This document shows positions 10,865-18,485 of a DNA stretch of 18,485 bases, piece by piece. This DNA comes from Haplosporangium gracile (Eukaryota; Mortierellomycota; Mortierellomycetes; Mortierellales; Mortierellaceae), in NCBI GenBank assembly GCA_015499985.1, contig JAAAUF010000250.1, positions 19,824 to 38,308 on the forward strand, written 5' to 3'. Position 1 is the stretch's first letter, and every line of letters begins with the position of its first letter. The notes beneath the pieces were generated by a model. It ran no database searches. It worked only from the letters and a program-made list of their open reading frames with translations, and had not been told where the DNA came from. A program made the position numbers and the translations under genes.

Positions 10865-13566
10865 ATGAGCCTCAAGGGATACACCTTCTGCTACTACGTT
10901 TCCGGACATGGTACTTTTACAACTTGCCGTTCACAAGTCTGACAGACAAAGAAGCACTCTTTCCTTTTCGCTTCTTCAACGACTCGTCCGTTGTCCGCCC
11001 ACTATTGTCGTTACTATCCTATCCTAGACAAGGTCTTAATAGCTTCTACTTCAACTAATAATCTAATTGACTAATTCTCTCTCACTCTCTTGCATTCCAT
11101 TCCATCACGCATGCACACACATGACCTCCTCGGTCAAAAATAGGATTCGGCCATGCAACAAGGGTCAACCAGATTATCACAGAACTCCTCAAGTCAACAA
11201 CAGTCGTCCCGCCTATCAATTCAACAACGAAAGAAACTACGGACACCCGGATAGCAGCATCAACGACAGCATCCGTGACGACAAAATCGCGACACAAGAT
11301 CTATATCGTGTCGGACGCACCCCAGTTCATCTTCCAGGACGTGATCGATTTAGGGGCTGAATATCGGAACGCCAGAGTCGATGCAGGAGTCGTCCAACCG
11401 TTGGTAACAATGCATATCTATGGTTATTCTACTCGGACATAATCGTGTGGTTGTATGGTCCTGTCGTTGCATTTTAATCTGGATATGATGATCGTCAACA
11501 CTTACTCTCTTTCCTATTTTTTTTTCATTCGATAATAGGCATACTCAGTGGATCGTCAAATGACGATAGAAGGGGTCAAGTCGTTTCTAGCGAGAAGAGA
11601 CGATATGATCAAGTTTGAGGCCAATTGGCTTAAACAGGTCGGCGCCCACTGCGTCCTTGCCGATGCACCCTTCCTGCCCTGGTAATCATGACCTCAAAAA
11701 AAAAAAAAGGATTTATTATCTATGTTGGCACAGACCCGGCTGAGACTAAAAAGGACTAATCAACTTCGTCATTTTTGTATATGTAAAAATAGTGCTGCAG
11801 CTAGCATGATGGAGATCCCGGCGTGCCTTATCACTAATTTCACATTCGACGAGGTGTACCGGTATCTGAGAGAGGGTGACCCGTTGGACAAGGACGTGAT
11901 TGCCTGTGCAGACGCAGCTCTGGAGGACTACAAGAAAGCAACTCTCTTGTTGCGGTTACCAGGATCGATCGATATTCCGTCCTTCGAGGACGAGATCAAG
12001 TCCCTAGAGGCTAACCGTACCCGCCATCTTCATAGAGACAACCTTCATTTGCCAAAACAGCTCAACGCCACCCTTCAAAAAAACAGAATATCAAACGGCA
12101 ACCTTCCTCTCTCTATGGATAACAACGGCAACAACAGAAGCATAACACAGCATCTACAGTCGTTTGGCGCAGAGGGGAAAAGAATGAACAATGGATGGGA
12201 CACGCCTATGAAGGAAGGCACAGACATGGACCCATCCAGCCCATATCGTGTCGACATTCACACCCTACCATCCAGTTCTTCCATACCAGTCAGAGGTCGA
12301 CAGCAGCTCTCGATCGACACTGCATTCACGACACCAAAGAGGCTGGCACGGATAGCGATCGATGTTCCAATGGTAGTCCGCAAGGCGATCAATACGCGCG
12401 AAGATGTGTTAAGAGCGCTCGGAGTGGACGAGGAGACGATCCGGACAAAAAAAATGGTTTTAGTCTCGTTTGGTGGCCAGCGGTTGAAGCAAGGGTGGGG
12501 AAACCCATTACCGGACGGCTGGATTGGCGTGATCTGTGGGTTGCCTGTCTCGCATGAGTTGCCTGCTGGATTTTATCGAAGTCCGCATGGAGTTTATGTC
12601 CCTGACCTGACCCACGCCGCCGACATTGTCATTGGAAAATTGGTAAGACTTCTTCATTTTTTTGTAGTTTGTGATGTGAAGTTACTTTTCTTTTGCCAAC
12701 TAATATTTATATTGTTATTTTCTCTGCTGTCAATTAATTAGGGTTACGGGACGTGCTCAGAGTGCATTGCGCACGATACGGCGCTGATTTACGTTTCTCG
12801 ACCACAATTCATTGAGGAGCACGGTCTAATCAAGATGATGATCAAGCATGGACTGCCTGTGGAGATGACGGCGGAGGAGTTTGAAACGGGATTATGGCAG
12901 AGATCGATCCTGGAGGCGGATCGACTGACGCAGGAGGAAAAGGCAGGACGCAAACAATTTATGGAGGAGCGTGCAGCCACTGCAGCTGCATGTACGATCG
13001 GATACGATAGTGGTCGTGGAGAGAGCAGTGGCAGTTGCAAGGATGACGGAGTGCTAGGGTCGACGACGCCTAAAGGAGGGCCAGCGATCCGTCAGAAGCG
13101 GTCTTTAACTATTAATACACATCAGTTTCGAGCATCCAAGGCGCGATCGCTGGCCGAGTCTGTGAATATGGCAGAACTGGCGCGCGGAGGACCCATTTCT
13201 CCGCATGGCGAGGATGAAGACAATCCACCTTTGCTATCGCCTGCTCGATCTCGGCGGTCGGTCTCAATTTCTACATTGTCGTCTGCGACCCTGCCGTCCA
13301 AGAACCATTCGAGTTACGTCAAGGAATCGGAGATGATGGAAGAGTTGGGACGCCTGGAGGTCGGTGGCGGTGACGATGATGATAACTATGATGTCTGTGT
13401 TCAAGGAATTGGTGGTGGGGTGTCGTCGGGGAGCGGTTGGTTTGAGCGACGGATACCGCATAACGGCGGTGAGGTCTGTGCACGACTTGTGGAGGAGTAC
13501 ATGCAGGAATGGGATCGATGCTCTTTGGTAGTGCAGCATGTTGGTGTCCAAGTAGATGATTTTTGA
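10865..13566 (+). CDS. Stand-alone glycosyltransferase-like domain of the L-arabinokinase N-terminal type
   Basis: Five exons, 10865-10910, 11144-11403, 11539-11681, 11793-12642 and 12742-13566, join in frame to 707 aa. The protein opens with YYVSGHGFGHATRV (10-23), the glycine-rich loop seen at the start of the glycosyltransferase-like half of plant L-arabinokinase (ARA1) and MurG-like GT-B enzymes. Further matching segments are IYIVSDAP (about residues 65-72), then CVLADAPFLPC and ACLITNFTFDEVY, DVPMVVRKA (about 340), MVLVSFGGQ (about 373) and GKLGYGTCSECIAH (about 431-444), in the family order. About 115 residues (220-335), Asn/Ser-rich and low-complexity, are inserted where the plant protein runs straight from PAFRD to DVPLVV. 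The C-terminal 200 residues are Ser/Gly/Asp-rich with no domain I recognise. No GHMP-kinase half is present, so L-arabinose kinase activity is not expected. Substrate is unknown. The first coding exon is only 46 nt but splices perfectly into the GHG/FGH motif. Confidence 0.88.
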
Positions 13567-13636
13567 TACCAAAGACGTTTTTGCTGTTTATTTATTTCAT
13601 TAGTTTTCTTTATAGATGCGGAATGGAGCTATCGTG

Positions 13637-14400
13637 TTATTCTTCTCGCATACAGAAACATCTCCTTTGAAAATCATCAGTGACATTTCTGTGCCCATGG
13701 CTGACAAGCGGTTTTCGAGCGTTCAGCTGTGTACAGGGCCAATCGAACGCCTCACAGAGCCCTTCACCAGTGAAGCCGCTGACGCCCTGAATCCGCCAGA
13801 TTATTCTAGATTTGTGACCGATCATTGGCAAATTCAAAGAGTTATTGAGCTTTGCGATGGACATACCAACGTGGAGATCTTTTTTTGTAGCAAAGATCAA
13901 GATAATCTTTGCGTCCATAGAGCGGGTTCGCCGCTGTCCGTATAATGCTCGTCCGTGGAGGCATAGCAAAAGAGGGAATGGAGTTCTGTACGGATCTCGG
14001 TCAAGCTGTATTCGTCTCTTTCGATCAGGGCCGAGCCGATAACAAAGACTGTAGCTGCAGATGCAGAGATATATCGAGGCCAGTCCAGGCGGTATAGAGG
14101 TGGCCGATCCAGGGGGTTTCGAGGATAGAGAATGTTCGTTGGAGGAGGGAGTGGTTTGGTGGTGACTGTGTCGCAGGAGTAGAATTAAGAGCAAGATCGG
14201 CCGGAGGAGAAGGAGGAAGAGGGGGGAAGAGGGTAAGGATAGGAGGAGAGGGAGGGGTAGTGAAGGATATGAGTCGTTGGGTCGGATGTGTGGAAGGAGG
14301 AGTTGGCTACCTTTTTGCGGTCGTGAACTAGTGAACTAGGTGGTAGACAATGGGTTGTTTTCCTTCGTGAAAACAGTTGAGGAAGACTATTGGGGTTGGC
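13637..14400 (-). pseudogene. Decayed Arf-family small GTPase
   Basis: Fragments in shifting minus-strand frames follow the order of an Arf/Arl GTPase. About 14331-14393 encodes IVFLNCFHEGKQPIVYHLVH, placed like the P-loop but lacking the GxxxxGK[S/T] signature. About 14110-14180 has TFSILETP, where WDxxGQ would be. About 13995-14080 has SASAATVFVIGSALIERDE and RTELHSL. From 13918 another frame gives MDAKIILIFATKKDLHVGMS (G4 TKKD retained), then QGVSGFTGEGL (G5 region), and ends at 13637. At least three frame changes or stops break it. One is an exact 8-bp tandem duplication (14324-14339), which places a stop directly after YHLVH. It is convergent with the preceding glycosyltransferase-like gene. 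The parental subtype cannot be fixed. I judge it non-functional, since no intron set I could find repairs the frames and the nucleotide-binding motif is lost. Confidence 0.75.
14324..14339. repeat. Exact 8-bp tandem duplication in the GTPase relic
   Basis: TGAACTAG occurs twice head to tail (14324-14331 and 14332-14339). Read on the minus strand, the duplication creates an in-frame TAG right after YHLVH. With one copy, the frame would run on through HDRKKVANSSF. It therefore looks like one of the disabling mutations of the Arf-like relic. Confidence 0.8.
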
Positions 14401-14467
14401 TCTGGTGGAGGAGAGGGGTAGGGAGGCTGAGTTGTGGAGTTGAGCGTTGATTTATTGGGAGTGAAGT

Positions 14468-14523
14468 GAGAAAGGAGAAAGGAGAAAGGAGAAAGGAGAA
14501 AGGAGAAAGGAGAAAGGAGAAAT
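14468..14523. repeat. GGAGAAA heptanucleotide tandem repeat
   Basis: Seven to eight near-perfect 7-bp units lie immediately upstream (minus-strand sense) of the decayed GTPase P-loop. An open minus-strand frame through it encodes only a Ser/Pro/Phe/Leu repeat and is not regarded as coding. Confidence 0.9.
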
Positions 14524-14691
14524 GGAGAGAAGGGCAAAATACAGTATGACGGAAAGTTTACTTACTTGACGGTGCCGTTTTCTTTCAACGTTTGGCTGCT
14601 TCATAAAAACATGTGTCGTTTCGTCATTTGCTTACTAGTGTACCCTCTGTTTTTATTTCAAAGTGGTCGATGAGGGAAAGGAGAAGGGCAT

Positions 14692-16880
14692 TTAAGAAGG
14701 AAGATGGATCCAGCGGGCTTGGCTTTCAGACAGGACACGAGAAATTGCCTTGAGTGGGCGTCTCATAGAACTAACAAGTCGTCCTCGTTTTGAAGTAGTC
14801 CATACCGTCTGAGTAAACGATGGTAGAGTCATCCGATCTTGCTGGACCGTGTCGAGGCCAGTGTACTCTGTGATAGCGTCAAAGACATCACAGAGGACAG
14901 ATTTAAGAGCCGAGTACTTTCTGAACGCGCTCTTTTCATCGTCGTGCCACATATCCCAGTTATCCTCGTCTGTATATGATGGATCCCATTCTGCAATGCG
15001 CGGCATGTCGAACGTGAGCGGGAAGGTGATGTTTTGGGAGAAATGGCCCTGTATGTATTTGATTGAGGCCTGTTCGGCCTCGGTGAGGTAAGGTGTTCCA
15101 GTGATTGCGCAGTTGAGTTTTTGGAGATCTTGCAGACCCATGGCGTGTTGAGGATATCTGTGTATGGGATTTGAAGGCCTGGGCCGACACAGCTTTTGAG
15201 GTTGGTGCAGCTGGTAAGGAGCAGCCCTATTTGAGAGATATACTGGGACTTGCTCGTGAAGTCCAATATCTCAATCCGGGGGCAGTGCTCAACAAAAATC
15301 GCTAAGGTCTGAGAGTAGACGGTATAGAGGTTGGCCTCAATCAGGTTCGGCAGGATCGAGAATAGACCGTTGAGGCTGTAAGGGGTCGAAAAGGCTTTTT
15401 TGGCGAGACGGATGGATTTGAGGGCTGAGAAGGATGGTTCGGTTGTGTAGTTGACTTTGGCCTCCTCGACGAGATCACGGACTTTTTTGAGTTGAAGTTC
15501 TTGGAGAGCTGGGAAGATGCGGAGGAGGCGGAGAAGATTTTTGTAACCGCTGATGAGTTGGAGGTTGAGTCTTGTGACAGAGTTGAAACGGATATTGACG
15601 TTACTAAGCGTTGTCGGAGGACATTTCCATCGTGCGACGTGGAGCTCTCGCAAAATTGCTGCTACTTCCTGTGCTGAAGCTTGTGATGTTCCGCCCCGAT
15701 GGGCGTTGGTTACAGCCGTGCTCTCGCTTGTGGCGCGTTTGTCGTCCGGACTGAGTGCTCCAATAGACAGTGTAATCAAGACAGGGAAGCTGGTAAAGAT
15801 GGCCTTCAGGTGTCGAGATTGCGTTGGAGCCACGATGTCGAACAGTCTGAGGTTCGGCATCCTTTCAGTCCCATCTCCGCCGCTAGTCATTCCTCCTGTG
15901 ATTTCCTTCCCTCCATTCTCTGTTTCTGATCCGTGAGTTTTGGCAACGGCCTGACCAATGCATTAAACCCTACAGGAGACTTGTCATAGTACCAGAGCGT
16001 TCTTATATGCGGCAGCGTCGTCGGGAGGCGGACCAAAAAATCCGTCGTCCTTTCAACACCAATTCGGACAGCCCACAGTCGTTGACGCGACGCTAGAGTG
16101 GTCTTCAGGAGCCTACCCGAAACCATAAAAGCATCCTCGTGGACTTTAAAGTGTCCTCTATCCAGTTCCTGAAGCTGCGGGTTGTTGAGGACCAATTGCC
16201 AACAAGAGCGGGCGAGTGTGACTATATGGAGTTTGCTGTCTTCGGCGTCGTGTTCCTGGTAAAAGAGACAAGGGTGGACCCCTGCAAGGGAAGGTTCGAG
16301 CTCTTGTTGGTTTCTACGGAGAGTTGCTGAAAGGCTGTGAGGTAGGGGGTTTCGGGGGAGTCTGCGCGGTCGAGGCGTTTGAGGAATGCGAGGACTGAGT
16401 CGAGGAAGCCAAATTGAAGGACTGTGGTTCTTTCACAGGGTAGGATATCCCTGTCGTCTCTTGTAGAAAAAGGACTTTGTGTGACGACACCGATCGAAGA
16501 AGACGACGAAAGTTTTGCCCTGTCCTGGTCCTTGATCTGTTGTCTCCGCACCCGCCGAGCAATTACCCTCGCGCGCAGACACAACTCGACCGTCTGCAGT
16601 CATCGAATGACCAGTTTCCTGATATGATGGCCATACTTCACAAACAGATCCAGCAACCTTTCAGGCACTCGCTCGACCAGTCGGGCTATCTGTTCCTGCG
16701 GATGATAGAAAGTTGGGTCAGGGTCGGTGAATTGTGCGAGGAGCCTTCTCTAGGGCCGTTGGGAGTGGTCGATGGTTCTCCAGAGGTAGGCGATGAAGAT
16801 GGAGTTCCAGGGGGCATTGACTTTGAGACATGCGATCAGATCGTGAGTGTTGAGGTGCGGTGCAAGTGGAGAAAAAGAAG
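14692..16880 (-). pseudogene. Decayed F-box/leucine-rich-repeat protein gene
   Basis: Minus-strand fragments spell out an F-box/LRR protein in order. An F-box-like start, LNTHDLIACLKVNAPWNS and FIAYLWRTIDHSQRP (about 16870-16753), is cut by TAG at 16750-16752. The same frame resumes as RRLLAQFTDPDPTFYHPQEQ and runs to a second stop, TGA, at 16600-16602. It continues through LQFGFLDSVLAFLKRL to about 16222. A frame change near 16260 leads to WQLVLNNPQLQELDRGHF and LPTTLPHIRTLWYY, and a second near 15940 to MPNLRLFDIV, FPALQELQL and LPNLIEANLY. A third, near 15127, joins DILNTPW to LQDLQKLNCAITG, ending at 14692. Two stops and three frameshifts over 2.2 kb argue for a dead copy of a family that is large in fungi of this kind. 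In an intact protein the F-box would bind Skp1 and the repeats would bind the substrate. The exact 5' limit is uncertain. Confidence 0.82.
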
Positions 16881-17149
16881 GAAGGCGAGGTTGGTCGCGT
16901 ACTAATTATATGTCCAAAATAAAAAAATCGGCGGGCTATGAGTCGACATTGTGTGGACACGGTGCTTTACTGCAGGAAGAAATGGGCAAAGCAATAAATG
17001 AGCATGAGGGATGCTGCGGCTGGAGATGATAAAATGAATCTGCAGTAGTAGGTCAATTAAAAACATTTGTTCAGGTACGATCAGCTATTTCAGTTGGGAG
17101 TATTTGAGTAAACGCAAAACGAGTTATTATTATGAACTAGTTGTACTTT
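16881..17149. other. Spacer between the F-box relic and the ABC transporter
   Basis: AT-rich sequence upstream of the F-box relic and downstream of the minus-strand ABC transporter stop at 17150. It must hold the transporter's 3' UTR. I see no gene, and no promoter for the relic stands out. Confidence 0.5.
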
Positions 17150-18431
17150 CTAAGCGGAGGTGATGGTAGGCATGGCAAGGTCAGAGTCGCCCTCGGTGAC
17201 AATCTTGACAAAGACATCCTCAAGAGTCGTCTGACTCAGGCCCCAGTCCTCAATCGCAGGGAACTGACCAGGTCGCGACAACAGCGAAAAGATGTTCGAC
17301 AGCTTGCCACGCTCCTGGTGACCATAGCCACGATGACCCGCCGAAGTATTTTGGTTCTGGTGCTGGTGCTGTTGTTGTTGTTGTTGGTCCTGGAAGTCAA
17401 ACTCAAAAGTGGTGGCGTTGGTGAACTTGTCAATGCGTCTGTACTGCAACCCAGTCAAGATCTGACACTCAACGCTCTGGCAGGCCTCCTCCAGGCGACC
17501 AGGCTTGGAGCTGACATTGAGGCGGAATCCAGATCCGTAGAGATCCTTCAGGTGAAGGCTGGTGCCGATACACCTCAACCGTCCGCTGGTCATGATTGCA
17601 ATCCTGTCCGAAAGAATATCAGCCTCCTCCATCGAGTGCGTAGTCAGGACAAGAGTGCGGCCGACCTTGACACGGTTGACAATGTCCCAAATCACTCGAC
17701 GGACGTGAGGGTCCAGACCGGTCGAGGGCTCGTCCAAGAAGATGACACGGTTGTCGCCTAACAATGCGATGGCGATCGAGACACGGCGCTTCTCACCTCC
17801 ACTGAGGCCCTTGACCTGGCGATCGCGGAACTTTGTTAAAGAGACCGAAGCAACGGCGTACTCGACAGCCTGCTTCTCGAGGCTTGGGGGAATACCACGG
17901 AGGCGAGCATAGAACAAAAGGTGGTCGGCAACAGTAAGATCACCCCAAAGAATATCGTGCTGCGGGCAGACACCGATGCGGGCATGAACGGTCGACATGT
18001 CAGTACGAATGTTGGCGCCGGCGACATGGGCAGTTCCAGAGGTGGGGCTGTAAAGACCAGTCAAGAGATGGATCATGGTCGACTTTCCGGCACCGTTGGG
18101 ACCCAAAAGACCGAGGACAGTATTGGCCTCGACACCAAAAGACATGCCCTTCAAGGCGGCCTCGACCTTGCCACGGTAGCAGTGGTAGAGGTTGTTGATG
18201 ATCAGAGGAGTGGTGGCGGGGTCATACTTTGTCTGAACACGCTCGCGCTCCGCATAAACATCGGTATCGCCTCCCTCCAAAACATCATCGTTGTGAGAGG
18301 GGGAGTTGTGGTGGGCAGCCAAACGGGATTCGGGGTCGGCCGAGGCGTTGTTCTTCTTGAAGAAAGACGAAATGGGGAAATGCCAGGGCTTTTGAACACC
18401 GTACTCTGAAGGGACAACCGCATCAATGTAG
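17150..18431 (-). CDS. ABC transporter, A family, C-terminal nucleotide-binding domain (partial, last exon)
   Basis: The last exon encodes 426 aa plus a split codon. It is complete at the stop and preceded by an acceptor TTAG at 18432-18435 with CTAAC branch-like sequence upstream, so the rest of the gene, including the membrane domain, lies beyond the window. The stretch SEYGVQKPWHFPISSFFKK before the ATPase is typical of the linker in ABCA-type proteins. The ATPase is intact: Walker A GLLGPNGAGKST (18077-18112), Q-loop CPQHDILWG, signature LSGGEKRR, Walker B VIFLDEPSTGLDP and switch histidine TTHSMEEAD. ABCA proteins move lipids or other amphipathic substrates across membranes using ATP; the substrate here is unknown. 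A Gln/His/Asn run, QQQQQQHQHQNQN, interrupts the region between the ATPase and the conserved C-terminal TLEDVFVKI. The first internal Met is not the gene start, since homology extends upstream of it. Confidence 0.93.
17349..17390 (-). repeat. Gln/His/Asn-coding low-complexity run in the ABC transporter
   Basis: CAA/CAG-rich triplets encode six glutamines and then alternating His/Gln and Asn/Gln, within the C-terminal regulatory part of the transporter. The repeat is in frame and does not disrupt the coding sequence. Confidence 0.8.
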
Positions 18432-18485
18432 CTAAGACGAATAGCATGGGTGAGTTGAATGTTAGAATATCGATATAGGGCTGAG

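Noticed and set aside
10756..11058. Plus-strand open frame of 100 codons overlapping the start of the arabinokinase-type gene
   Set aside because: It is in a different frame from the 46-nt first coding exon and runs through the first intron. The spliced join into GHGFGHATR is much better supported.
11722..11800. ATG at 11722 as the start of the arabinokinase-type gene
   Set aside because: It lies inside an intron. The acceptor at 11791-11792 joins upstream exons that supply the family's N-terminal motifs in frame.
13637..14400. A functional, intron-containing Arf-like GTPase
   Set aside because: Frame changes fall within conserved segments without suitable splice sites, the P-loop is lost, and an 8-bp duplication creates a stop.
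17141..17761. Plus-strand open frame of 206 codons opposite the ABC transporter
   Set aside because: It is a shadow of the conserved ATPase exon. Its Leu/Val run is the complement of the glutamine tract.

Overview
The window reads as nuclear DNA of a filamentous fungus. Genes are split by short GT...AG introns, mostly 90-250 bp, with branch-like CTAAY motifs. Coding exons are GC-richer than the AT-rich spacers, and leaders are rich in C and T. The mix of genes (a kelch/transmembrane protein, an F-box/LRR relic, an A-family ABC transporter, a stand-alone arabinokinase-type glycosyltransferase domain) fits an early-diverging fungus such as Mortierellomycotina. That placement is inference from gene content and style, not from a marker gene.

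Layout. 150-2610 (-): mitochondrial dihydrolipoamide dehydrogenase, seven exons, 504 aa, with a complete model. 2611-5055: a 2.4 kb spacer between divergent genes, with a TATA-like site for the dehydrogenase, a 17-bp minisatellite and a long C/T-rich leader. 5056-7357 (+): secreted-side kelch-like propeller with one membrane span and a long disordered cytoplasmic tail, 679 aa. 7799-10568 (+): predicted type II Golgi glycosyltransferase carrying a C-terminal discoidin (F5/8-type)-like domain, 575 aa. 10865-13566 (+): stand-alone homologue of the glycosyltransferase-like half of plant L-arabinokinase, 707 aa, without the kinase half. 13637-14400 (-): relic of an Arf-family small GTPase. 14692-16880 (-): relic of an F-box/leucine-rich-repeat protein. 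17150-18431 (-): last exon of an ABCA-type transporter whose upstream part lies outside the window.

The genes do not form a pathway. Two adjacent plus-strand genes both look like glycan or nucleotide-sugar enzymes, and the kelch protein may bind sugar or cell wall on the cell surface, but no shared function is demonstrated. The most distinctive part is the 3.3 kb stretch 13.6-16.9 kb, where two unrelated protein genes have decayed side by side. One of them shows an exact 8-bp tandem duplication that breaks its reading frame.
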